Below, in pieces: positions 1 through 6,787 of a DNA stretch of 14,961 nucleotides. Every line of letters starts with the position of its first letter. The stretch's first letter is position 1. Location: contig JBCCGE010000076.1 of assembly GCA_039029455.1 (NCBI GenBank), forward strand, positions 1-14,961, in the 5' to 3' direction. The DNA comes from JBCCGE01 sp039029455. GTDB lineage: Bacteria; Pseudomonadota; Gammaproteobacteria; Arenicellales; Poriferihabitantaceae. A program made the translations under genes and the position numbers. Below the pieces are notes generated by a model, which saw only the letters and a program-made list of their open reading frames with translations, had not been told where the DNA came from and made no database searches.

Positions 1-9
1 ATGAGAAAG

Positions 10-159
10 ACTAGAAGCTATCTCATAAATGCATCTTGACTTGAATGACGGCGTTTCAAGCACCGTTCCGATGCTCATTTACCCATGTAAACTACGCTTC
101 TCACGGTACTTGCGCCTTGTACTCCAAGCCAATCTACTATTTATGAGATGACTTCTAGT
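10..159. repeat. long imperfect palindrome (possible MITE-like element or cruciform)
   Basis: Read by hand, bases 10-66 pair with bases 103-159. The outer part is strongest: 10-30 pairs with 139-159 at 19 of 21 positions, and one of the two mismatches is a G-T wobble. Pairing continues with a weaker stretch (36-49 with 119-132, 10 of 14), then GGCG (50-53 with 113-116) and a 10-bp block (57-66 with 103-112, one mismatch), separated by 2-3 nt bulges. The 36-nt centre carries its own perfect stem TTTAC-CCAT-GTAAA (78-91). Pairing stops outside 10 and 159, so these look like true ends. It lies just upstream of the antiporter start at 180, so it could also affect that gene's promoter or leader. 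A miniature inverted-repeat element, a genomic stem-loop repeat or a regulatory structure all fit; no target-site duplication was recognised. Confidence 0.6.
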
Positions 160-179
160 TTAACTACGGCAGCAAACTC

Positions 180-1430
180 ATGACTCTTTTATCTGTCATT
201 GCAATTGGCATTGCGTTTCTTTGTTTTGGACTTTTCTCAAGCAAATTACAATCATCTTCGATCACGCCGCCAATTTTGTTCACCTTTGTCGGACTGGGGA
301 TGGGTGCCTTCGGGTTCGATATTTTCAGGATTGACGTTACTCATCAGGGTATACAGGTTCTTCTCGAGATCACCCTGATTCTTGTTCTATTCAGTGATGC
401 TGCGCGCATCGATCTGAATCGATTGCGAGAGTTTCATCGAATACCCCGTCGGATGCTTATCGTGGGTATGCCGCTGACCATTGTGCTCGGGACGGCTGTC
501 GCCTATGGATTGCCGCTTGGACTGACGTTCTGCGAAGCCGGGTTGCTGGCAGCAATTCTGACACCCACAGACGCCGCTCTCGGCCAGGCTGTCGTGTCCA
601 GCAAATCAGTACCCGAGCGAATGCGAGTCGGATTAAATGTGGAGAGTGGGCTTAATGACGGTATTGCTTTACCCATTGTGCTGGTGTTCGCCAGTATCGC
701 CAGTGCATTGGCAACTCATGACAACCAGCAGTGGCTGGTCTTCGGACTTTCGCAGGTTACTCTGGGACCCCTTGCCGGTGTGGTGGTTGGTTGGTCATCG
801 GCATGGCTACTAAGGAGATTTCGGGATTCAGGTTGGGTTTCGGAGGGCGGCGAAGGAATTGTCGCGCTGTGTACCGCAGGGTTGTGTTTCATGATTGCCG
901 AGGTTGTCCATGGAAACGGATTTATATCAGCATTTGTAGGTGGTCTTGTGTTCGGTCACATGAATCGAAAGCGAAGTCACTTTTTGTTCGAATTTGTTGA
1001 AGCAGAAGGACAAATTCTGACCAACGGCGCGTTTTTCCTCTTTGGAGCGCTGTTACTGCCACAAGTCCTGATGGAATTTCATGTCTGGAACTGGGTTTTC
1101 GCTGTATTTGCACTGACCGCGATGCGGATGCTGCCGGTCCATCTGTCTCTGCGCGGCTTGTCACTTTCGCTGCCGACGTCACTTTTCCTGGGATGGTTCG
1201 GACCGCGCGGTCTGGCGTCGATACTGTTTCTTCTGCTGGTTCTGGAAGAGACAGTCCTGCCAAATGGCGAGACGATCAGTTATGTCGTTTTGGCTGCGGT
1301 AGTTCTGAGCGTACTGGCTCATGGAATTACGGCGGCACCGCTGGCCAAGGTATATGGAAACAGTCGATTCGCCAATCGCGACAAGTTGCGAAACGTAACA
1401 ACCACAGCGGAAAAGAAATCGGTTAGTTAA
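180..1430 (+). CDS. cation:proton antiporter, CPA1/NhaP type
   Basis: This 416-residue inner-membrane protein belongs to the sodium/proton exchanger (CPA1) family, which swaps cytoplasmic Na+ or K+ for protons and supports pH and salt homeostasis. Hydrophobic segments run almost throughout (about 12 helices). Family signatures are visible: TPTD at 128-131, the helix-5 motif ESGLNDG at 155-161 whose Asn-Asp pair (N159, D160) forms the ion site, and WFGPRGLAS at 339-347. The cytoplasmic tail after about 390 is short and has no TrkA-C or cyclic-nucleotide domain, so it is a core-only antiporter. The ATG at 180 gives a hydrophobic first helix at the expected place; the ribosome site before it is weak. 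It is monocistronic by context, with a palindromic element upstream and a convergent gene downstream. The transported cation cannot be read from sequence. Confidence 0.88.
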   Translation: MTLLSVIAIGIAFLCFGLFSSKLQSSSITPPILFTFVGLGMGAFGFDIFRIDVTHQGIQVLLEITLILVLFSDAARIDLNRLREFHRIPRRMLIVGMPLTIVLGTAVAYGLPLGLTFCEAGLLAAILTPTDAALGQAVVSSKSVPERMRVGLNVESGLNDGIALPIVLVFASIASALATHDNQQWLVFGLSQVTLGPLAGVVVGWSSAWLLRRFRDSGWVSEGGEGIVALCTAGLCFMIAEVVHGNGFISAFVGGLVFGHMNRKRSHFLFEFVEAEGQILTNGAFFLFGALLLPQVLMEFHVWNWVFAVFALTAMRMLPVHLSLRGLSLSLPTSLFLGWFGPRGLASILFLLLVLEETVLPNGETISYVVLAAVVLSVLAHGITAAPLAKVYGNSRFANRDKLRNVTTTAEKKSVS

Positions 1431-1484
1431 ATCCTGGCGGGCCGTGCCGCGTTCAAAACAATTCGCTTAGGGACGCAATTCCAA

Positions 1485-1514
1485 ATCAAGTTGATCCATT
1501 AATTAGCACTTGAT
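1485..1514. repeat. inverted repeat between convergent genes
   Basis: ATCAAGT (1485-1491) and ACTTGAT (1508-1514) are perfect 7-bp arms around a 16-nt AT-rich loop. It lies in the 176-bp gap between two convergent genes, where a terminator is expected, but no clear T-run follows on either strand. Could be a weak bidirectional terminator or chance. Nothing else is evident in this gap. Confidence 0.25.
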
Positions 1515-1606
1515 CATAAGATGTCAGCAGGCGAGCTTCGATCTGAGTAGGTGATAAACGTCCGAGTTTTGCCCATTTGAGACAGATTGAATTTCATAAG
1601 GGCGTG

Positions 1607-2257
1607 CTAGACTGAGACCTCAAAGCACAATACTTCGGTAAATCTTTGTGTAGTCGTGATCGTATTAGTCGCAGTTAGATTCACTTGTCCTGTTAAGACC
1701 TGTATCGCACATGCATCACTGGGGGTGTCTGCAGAGCCAATAGATACCGTTCCATTTTCTTGGGTAATGTTAAGGTCTGTATTTGTTGCAATCGTTTGCC
1801 CCATATTCAGTCTTTGTGTTGAAGTGCCAACGACTGACACAGATGCAATTGAAAACCCCATTTGTTTTAAAAAGGACTCTATTTCGGACGCGCTAAGGGT
1901 ATCTGATGTGCAAAATTGATCACCACCAACTGTAACTTTTGTTGCGGTATCGACAATCTCTGTTGTTGTATATACATTATTAACAACGATATTTAGAACA
2001 CCACCACCTGATGTGATTTGTCCTGCGCCGCAAGGAAGTTCATTAGGATTAGGAACCACAGTCACGGTTGGATTTTCAACTGGACAAGCGATAACGTTAA
2101 AGTTGCCTAGAGTTGGGCTCGATACAGCATGCGCGGGAAGCATCACTGAGTTAACAATGGGTTTGGTCCACTGAGATGGGAGTGATTTCGCGGTTATTGC
2201 CGACCCCGCGACTAAAGTAGATAACAAGACCTGCCTTCTTGCTCGTTCTTTCTGCAT
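1607..2257 (-). CDS. exported hypothetical protein with W-T-x-P...LPAHA signature
   Basis: This 216-residue protein matches no family I can name. The ATG at 2257 is preferred over an upstream start because GGTGGAG sits 7 nt before it. The N-terminus looks like an export signal: RARR (5-8), a short hydrophobic stretch (9-22), then WTKPIVNSVMLPAHA at 30-44 ending in an AHA that resembles a signal-peptidase site. The twin Arg hints at Tat export but the match is imperfect. The mature part is rich in Thr, Val, Asn and Ser with beta-like stretches and five cysteines (58, 76, 116, 183, 211) that could form disulfides, as expected outside the cytoplasm. The C-terminus ends with EVLCFEVSV. A second protein in this window (6788-7330) shares the 15-residue signature and a similar ALCF near its end. 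Function unknown; an envelope or surface role is inference. Confidence 0.7.
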   Translation of the reverse strand: MQKERARRQVLLSTLVAGSAITAKSLPSQWTKPIVNSVMLPAHAVSSPTLGNFNVIACPVENPTVTVVPNPNELPCGAGQITSGGGVLNIVVNNVYTTTEIVDTATKVTVGGDQFCTSDTLSASEIESFLKQMGFSIASVSVVGTSTQRLNMGQTIATNTDLNITQENGTVSIGSADTPSDACAIQVLTGQVNLTATNTITTTQRFTEVLCFEVSV

Positions 2258-2483
2258 TCGTCTACTCCACCCTATTGTTTGAAGCAGTTTGCCACATATA
2301 ATCTTGTGAAGACTCACCCATTTGGGTGAATCTTCCAATAGATTTATTGAGTCGTGACTGGCTGATTTGAGTATACAGCCGGCGTCTGTTTTTTGCCCAA
2401 AGCAGACAATTTGAGCACGCTTCGCACAGCGGCAGGGTTGGCCCCCGGCCTCCCCCGTCCAAGTCCACTGTATACGTTAGGTT

Positions 2484-3041
2484 TTATCGCTTATACAAAG
2501 CCTCAATAGTGCTCGACTCTATAGAGTGTGCATTAATCAAGTAACCTGTTAGAGCGCCTGATGCACCGTCTGGTAACTCCAACTTGCTAGATAATGCATG
2601 CACTGTAAACTGATAGCGATGAGCACCATGCCCCTCGGGAGGACAGGCACCGCCAAAGCCAGCAACACCATAGTCATTGCTTGTCTGAATACTGCCGCTT
2701 GGAGACATGTTGCTATTCGGGCTACCAGCACCGGCAGCTAAAGAGGTGATTGTTTTTGGAATGTTTACAATTTGCCAGTGCCACCACCCGCTACCCGTCG
2801 GTGCATCTGGGTCATAAACCGTAACGGCGAACGCTTCAGTACCCTCAGGTGCGCCTTCCCAGGAAAGCTGTGGAGATAGATCTTCCCCGCTACAGCCGAA
2901 CCCTTCAAACTCTTGCGTGTTCTTCATAAATTCGCCATGGGAAATGTCTGTACTTGTTAGTGTAAATGAACCTGCTAATGCCCAAGGTGACAAAAGTAGG
3001 GCAAAAAAAAGCAAAATGGTCTTGCTAATTAGTGGTCGCAT
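2484..3041 (-). CDS. periplasmic PEBP-family protein (YbhB/YbcL-like)
   Basis: This is a phosphatidylethanolamine-binding-protein (Raf-kinase-inhibitor-like) family member, 185 residues, a usual length for bacterial homologues. The ATG at 3041 is chosen because AGGAGG lies about 5 nt before it; an in-frame start 15 nt upstream is less likely. A clear Sec signal peptide covers residues 1-23 (hydrophobic core, ALA then G). The hallmark ligand-pocket motifs are present: YDPDAPTGSGWWHW at 76-89 and GFGGACPPEGHGAHRYQFT at 128-146. The bacterial role is poorly defined; proposals include binding of small anionic or lipid-like ligands and inhibition of proteases or kinases. It follows the AraC-type regulator gene on the same strand after 84 bp and may be co-transcribed with it or be its target. 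Confidence 0.88.
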   Translation of the reverse strand: MRPLISKTILLFFALLLSPWALAGSFTLTSTDISHGEFMKNTQEFEGFGCSGEDLSPQLSWEGAPEGTEAFAVTVYDPDAPTGSGWWHWQIVNIPKTITSLAAGAGSPNSNMSPSGSIQTSNDYGVAGFGGACPPEGHGAHRYQFTVHALSSKLELPDGASGALTGYLINAHSIESSTIEALYKR

Positions 3042-3125
3042 AAGAACCTCCTGCATTGGATGTATTAAAGAGCCAATAGGCTATATGCAATTAACCAGAC
3101 GGATTGGGCAGTAAACAGTCATTTT

Positions 3126-3980
3126 TTATCTCGAATCGAGCAATCTGGTTTTTCTGAGTTCTGTTGGAGTAATGCCAAACAACTGCTTGAACCTTCTGGT
3201 AAACCGAGACTGGGAAAGATAACCACAATGCTCAGCAATGCGACCAATAGGATCGAGACTGGTTTGGACCAGGTGAAGACCATGACTCAATCTGGCTCTG
3301 TCTTTGATTTCCTGGAGACTGTTGCCTTCTGCTCTTAATTTTCTTCGTAATGTAGATTCGCTCATGGCCAGCATCGAAGATAGGGCTCCCGCACTAATGT
3401 CATTAGTAAGATTCGCAGTGAAGATTGAATGCAATCTATGACTTAGAGTTGGTGATTCCATGATAGATGTAACCTGTTCATAGCCCTGGAGAAACAACAG
3501 TTGAAGTATCTCCCTCCGCCGCAAAGCCCAGATGTCAGGTGGCGAAAATGATGACCACTCTACAAACTGCAGCAGGGTCTTTTCCAAGACCGTATCAATG
3601 GGTCCCTGGAAGTACTTTTCAGTTTTGATACTATGCTGTTCGAAACAATCGAAGTCTTCAAAATCGAACTCGATGAGTATGGCGAAATAAGCTTCCCCGT
3701 CAGTAATATTTCGCATATTGACTTTCGGGCTATTCGATAAGAATACAAAACTACCGTTTTGGCAGGTAATTTGTTTTTTTAATCCAAGCTTCTTGCAGCC
3801 ACTCAGCACAAAAATCAGTAGCGGCTTAATCACCGGGACGTTAAATATATGTTGTTCCTTGAAAGAGGTATATACAGAGAACGGTAGCTGGTCATTTTGC
3901 TGCACAATATGTTGAGTCGTTTTAATTAACCTCCTAATCTCGTTACTGCTGACAATTGGCGTCGGTTTCGTCTGCGGCAT
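3126..3980 (-). CDS. AraC-family transcriptional regulator
   Basis: A 284-residue regulator with a cupin-like N-terminal sensor region (about 15-130) and a C-terminal AraC double helix-turn-helix (about 196-276). In the second half, IGRIAEHCGYLSQSRFTRRF (245-264) followed by FGITPTELRK is the standard AraC/XylS signature. The reading frame stays open upstream to a TTG at 4127, but that stretch lacks domain character, so the ATG at 3980 is taken as the start even though no strong ribosome site precedes it. The effector is unknown. The N-terminal region does not look like the sugar-binding pocket of AraC itself. The gene lies just upstream of the PEBP gene on the same strand, so that gene or its own promoter is the simplest candidate target. 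Confidence 0.88.
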   Translation of the reverse strand: MPQTKPTPIVSSNEIRRLIKTTQHIVQQNDQLPFSVYTSFKEQHIFNVPVIKPLLIFVLSGCKKLGLKKQITCQNGSFVFLSNSPKVNMRNITDGEAYFAILIEFDFEDFDCFEQHSIKTEKYFQGPIDTVLEKTLLQFVEWSSFSPPDIWALRRREILQLLFLQGYEQVTSIMESPTLSHRLHSIFTANLTNDISAGALSSMLAMSESTLRRKLRAEGNSLQEIKDRARLSHGLHLVQTSLDPIGRIAEHCGYLSQSRFTRRFKQLFGITPTELRKTRLLDSR

Positions 3981-4145
3981 TATTTTGTATACTTTAATGT
4001 TGGAGTAACATCTACAACCTGATATCGAATGAGTATCTTGCAGCCGTTGCCAAATCTTGTCGAATCGCGAATTCTGTTTATCAGTTCGAGTCCAGGTTTT
4101 TGCTTCTAAAATCCATTTGCCCACCAACGCAATACTGATCCTTCC

Positions 4146-4168
4146 GATACCGAGAAGTGTGCGGTATC
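4146..4168. terminator. hairpin between the ACT-like gene and the AraC gene
   Basis: GATACCG (4146-4152) and CGGTATC (4162-4168) form a perfect 7-bp stem with a 9-nt loop. It sits 56 nt past the stop of the leftward ACT-like gene and upstream of the AraC-type gene. No U-run follows the stem on the leftward transcript, so it may be a weak or Rho-assisted terminator, or an operator for the AraC gene. A smaller stem CTAAA/TTTAG (4202-4216) lies directly after the ACT-like stop codon. Apart from these two stems, 3981-4223 holds nothing I can recognise. Confidence 0.35.
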
Positions 4169-4223
4169 TACAAAAATAAAGCTGACACCCTTACATTGAG
4201 ACTAAATGACGTTTAGCTCGTCT

Positions 4224-4595
4224 TTAGAACTTGTCCCGCCGTCCCTTATAGTTTTCAAAAATATCAATATCATCGCCTTCATCTAAAGGCGCAATGTCCT
4301 CCTGCCCGCTTTCCTGAACCATGTCCAGGTCTTTGTCCGATACCGATGCGTTCACACCGCCTACGGCTTGCGCGACTTTCGAAAGCTTAAGGAAATTGAT
4401 CTGGGAAAAATGGGACTCGAGAATTTCCAGTTCGCCGTCAAACTCTACCAGCAACCTCATAGCAAGCAGACGTCCATTGGCCAGCTCCTTTTTGCCTCCA
4501 ACTTTCGGCGTCAGTCCAAATTTTCGACATTCCGCAAAAACCCTCGAGGTGTTTCCCGGTTTGTTTTCGATAAATAGATCGATAATGACCTGCAT
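4224..4595 (-). CDS. small ACT-like protein with acidic tail, function unknown
   Basis: A 123-residue, probably cytoplasmic protein without signal peptide or membrane helix. The first 70 residues read like a beta-alpha-beta-beta-alpha-beta ACT-type fold: strand MQVIIDLFI, then ENKPGNTSRVF at 10-20, which resembles the E-x-x-PG-x-x-x-x-V turn of ACT domains, and a second strand pair around 43-53. The region 89-115 is strongly acidic (DKDLDMVQESGQED and DEGDDIDIFENY) and the end is basic (KGRRDKF). ACT domains usually bind amino acids and regulate enzymes, but this one is alone and no ligand residues can be assigned. The ATG at 4595 has only a weak ribosome site. It is divergent from the ammonium transporter across 363 bp, which makes a nitrogen-related role tempting but unproven. 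Confidence 0.72.
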   Translation of the reverse strand: MQVIIDLFIENKPGNTSRVFAECRKFGLTPKVGGKKELANGRLLAMRLLVEFDGELEILESHFSQINFLKLSKVAQAVGGVNASVSDKDLDMVQESGQEDIAPLDEGDDIDIFENYKGRRDKF

Positions 4596-4958
4596 GATGA
4601 CTTAATGTCGTTTGTCTTATCCTGTCACCAAGTGGATCACGACACCTCGCATCACGCGTCTGTGCAGCACAAATCGCGAATCTAATTAGCAACAATTAAT
4701 ATTTTTTATTGCGTGCCATTATTTATTACGCGCGGAGTTTTGTCAAAACTGACTGTAAATGCAAAACGTTCAATTGCGATTCCCCTATTGAAACACCTGT
4801 GGTAGCCTAGGTTTAGTGAGATTTTCTAATAATTGGCAGAGACACTTCGATACTAGGAAACGAGGTGAAAAGTGTCGAAATGGTTGCAGCAGGAGGTTTA
4901 CGCAACGATTGCCGGATATCACACTAATAGCTAAGTATAAATAAAAGGTTAATTGATC
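4596..4958. promoter_or_regulatory. divergent intergenic region before the ammonium transporter
   Basis: This 363-bp stretch separates the leftward ACT-like gene from the rightward transporter gene and should hold both promoters. AT-rich sequence lies at about 4683-4730. Two structures stand out: the palindrome at 4736-4750 (listed separately) and a 7-bp inverted repeat GACACTT/AAGTGTC (4841-4847 and 4870-4876) with a 22-nt spacer, which would lie in the transporter leader. The sequence AAAGG at 4943-4947 is the likely ribosome site for the transporter. I see no credible sigma-54 promoter and no ORF with coding character. Confidence 0.5.
4736..4750. promoter_or_regulatory. perfect 15-bp palindrome, candidate operator
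   Basis: AGTTTTG-T-CAAAACT is a perfect inverted repeat of two 7-bp arms around one base. It lies between two divergent genes, 141 bp from the ACT-like start and 209 bp from the transporter start. The size and symmetry are typical of a dimeric repressor or activator site. It matches no well-known nitrogen (NtrC) or CRP consensus that I know, so the binding protein is unknown. Confidence 0.4.
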
Positions 4959-6341
4959 ATGAGTAATGAACTGACTTCGCTTGGAATAATTTTTACTGAG
5001 TTTTATTACTGGATAACCGTTGTGTTGATGTTTTTGATCCACGTCGGTTTTTGTATGTACGAAGTAGGGGCCTCCCGGTATAAGAGTCATCTTTCAACAT
5101 TGATGAAAAACACAATGCTGATCCCGTTCGTAACGATTACCTTTTATCTTTTCGGTTGGTGGATTTATTTTGCATTCATCAATGGTCCGGGAATAAACGG
5201 CGGTCTGGTTGAGGGCGTTGGCGAATGGTCGTCTCCGTTCAGTCCACTGATGGGTGCACACATGGGTGGTGGTACCGATCCGGGTGCAGGCGACTGGGCC
5301 AGAATAAACGGTGTCTTCTGGGCGGCGTTTCTGCTGTTCTCCTGGACAGCAGCATCAATTGTCTCCGGAGCAGTGATTGAGCGAATTGCAGCGGGAGCTT
5401 TCTGGATACTTGCGGTCGCAATCGGTTCGGTGTTTTGGGTCATCGATGCAGCATGGGGATGGTCAGCTGACGGATGGATGGTGCAACTGCTGGGCTACCA
5501 TGACGCCTATGCTTCAGGCGTTATTCACGCGATCGCCGGCGGATTCGCACTGGGTGTTTTGATGGTGCTGGGGCCAAGAATCGGCAAGTTTGGACCTGAC
5601 GGTACGCCGAGAAACATTGCACCGCGAAATCCGTGGCTGGTTACAATCGGAGTATTCCTGATCTATACCGGTTTCTGGGGGTTCTATGTGGCCTGTAACA
5701 TTCCAATGTGGGATGTTCAGGCGGGGGATGAGGTGTTCTATTCGGCAACGAATATATATCTTGCGCCGACAACACTAAGTGCGATCACATTCAACTTTCT
5801 GATGTCTTTGTCAGGCGGTCTTCTGGTCGGTTATGCGGTGTCAAAAGGCGATCCTTTCTGGACCTATTCAGCAGGTCTTGCCGGAATTATCGCAGCGTCT
5901 GCGGGAAATGACCTTTACCATCCGGTGCAGGCGCTTTTCATCGGCGCAGTTGGTGCATTTGTAGCGTATAAACTTCACTACTTCGCCGAGAGAAACTTCA
6001 AAATAGACGACGCTGTCGGTGCGGTCGCTGTCCACGGCTACGCGGGCTTTTTTGGTGTGGTTGTTGCTGGATTTATGTTGTGGGGATATCCGTCGTCGCC
6101 AAATCCTGAGTACGCTGTGATCACTCCCTGGGGGCAATTCATCGGCGCCATCATCATGTTTTTTGTGCTTGGTTTTTTACCAGGTTACATTTTGGCGTTA
6201 ATATTGAAAATGCTGGGAGTATTGCGTATTCCAATTGAGCTTGAGCTTGTCGGCCTCGATATCGCGTTCATCGAGTCTGAGAAGTCTGACGAGCGATTGG
6301 TGAATCATTCGATTCGCCAGGAAATCATGAAACTGAAGTAG
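4959..6341 (+). CDS. amt: ammonium transporter, Amt family
   Basis: A 460-residue Amt/Mep/Rh-family channel that brings ammonium across the inner membrane. About 11 membrane segments are visible and no cleaved signal peptide. Residues that line the pore of E. coli AmtB have clear counterparts: two gate phenylalanines at F120 and F124 (FWAAF), the structural Asp D182 (AmtB D160), and the twin histidines H190 (GVIHA, AmtB H168) and H359 (VAVHG, AmtB H318). Between about 76 and 115 there is a Gly-rich external loop (GGLVEGVGEW, HMGGGTDPGAGD). The start signature MYEVGASRYKSH differs from the AmtB type, suggesting a divergent subfamily. The ATG at 4959 is chosen; a TTG two codons earlier is possible. 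No glnK gene is adjacent. A small membrane-protein gene follows after 11 nt. Confidence 0.9.
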   Translation: MSNELTSLGIIFTEFYYWITVVLMFLIHVGFCMYEVGASRYKSHLSTLMKNTMLIPFVTITFYLFGWWIYFAFINGPGINGGLVEGVGEWSSPFSPLMGAHMGGGTDPGAGDWARINGVFWAAFLLFSWTAASIVSGAVIERIAAGAFWILAVAIGSVFWVIDAAWGWSADGWMVQLLGYHDAYASGVIHAIAGGFALGVLMVLGPRIGKFGPDGTPRNIAPRNPWLVTIGVFLIYTGFWGFYVACNIPMWDVQAGDEVFYSATNIYLAPTTLSAITFNFLMSLSGGLLVGYAVSKGDPFWTYSAGLAGIIAASAGNDLYHPVQALFIGAVGAFVAYKLHYFAERNFKIDDAVGAVAVHGYAGFFGVVVAGFMLWGYPSSPNPEYAVITPWGQFIGAIIMFFVLGFLPGYILALILKMLGVLRIPIELELVGLDIAFIESEKSDERLVNHSIRQEIMKLK

Positions 6342-6352
6342 GAGAGTAACCA

Positions 6353-6580
6353 ATGTCTACAGGATCATTTGAAAACTGGACTGGGAACATCAGCGAAATT
6401 GGTGCGCTTTATCCATTTGAGTCCACGGTACCGTTGCTTATTGTTATCATGTTCTGCTTCTGGATTTTATTCCAGATTGGATTGCTGATGATGGAGCGGC
6501 AGCGCTTCTCCGAAGACGCGAAGAGGAACACGGCAGCCAGGCTAAAACGACTGATCAAGCGCGAGGGGCAAGGCGGATAA
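6353..6580 (+). CDS. small single-pass membrane protein linked to Amt
   Basis: A 75-residue protein starting 11 nt after the transporter stop, with GGAGAG as a good ribosome site in the gap, so the two genes are almost certainly co-transcribed. It has a polar N-terminus (1-22), one long hydrophobic helix at about 25-47 (VPLLIVIMFCFWILFQIGLL) and a highly basic C-terminal tail (RQRFSEDAKRN...RLKRLIKREGQGG). The positive-inside rule puts the tail in the cytoplasm. I do not recognise a named family. Given the linkage and topology, an accessory subunit or regulator of the transporter is a reasonable inference; the basic tail could contact the cytoplasmic face of the channel, where GlnK binds in other bacteria. 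Confidence 0.78.
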   Translation: MSTGSFENWTGNISEIGALYPFESTVPLLIVIMFCFWILFQIGLLMMERQRFSEDAKRNTAARLKRLIKREGQGG

Positions 6581-6591
6581 CGCACTGTCTA

Positions 6592-6607
6592 TCGGTTGTG
6601 GAACCGA
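6592..6607 (+). terminator. hairpin after the amt operon
   Basis: TCGGTT-GTGG-AACCGA is a perfect 6-bp stem with a 4-nt loop, 12 nt after the stop of the small membrane-protein gene. No U-run follows (AACCCCG instead), so intrinsic termination would be poor. The rest of 6608-6787 shows nothing I can identify. Confidence 0.35.
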
Positions 6608-6787
6608 AACCCCGTGATTTTGATGGATTCCGCAATCGCTAAAACAGCTTGCGGATGTTCACTCTGTTTTTCGCCTCAAGTACTCGCAAAGAGTGAGGTC
6701 GTGTCTTCTGGTTTATTGATCCTGAGTGGAATTTTAGCGAGGTAAGAAGTCTGTCGTGCTTCTGTTGAGCTGACTTAGAGTCTTGAC

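Noticed and set aside
10..165. Integron attC site
   Set aside because: The size and palindromic form fit, but the outer ends lack the RYYYAAC at the left and GTTRRRY at the right, and GTTTAAC at 158-164 is in the wrong place and orientation.
922..1263. Antisense ORF of 113 codons inside the antiporter gene
   Set aside because: It lies wholly within a clear coding gene and reads as a compositional shadow.
2400..2465. GC-rich stretch that might be an RNA gene or terminator after the PEBP gene
   Set aside because: Only a 4-bp GGCC-GGG-GGCC stem forms, without a T-run, and no tRNA-like cloverleaf could be drawn.
3981..4127. 49-residue N-terminal extension of the AraC-type regulator
   Set aside because: It starts with TTG, has no ribosome site and no domain character; the ATG at 3980 gives a normal-length regulator.
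4834..4849. TGGCA...TTC resembling a sigma-54 promoter upstream of amt
   Set aside because: The -12 element does not have GC at the required spacing. A second candidate near 4876-4891 has TTGCA but a poor -24. Neither meets the consensus.
4785..5090. Minus-strand ORF across the amt start
   Set aside because: It overlaps the conserved start of the transporter, and its translation lacks domain character.
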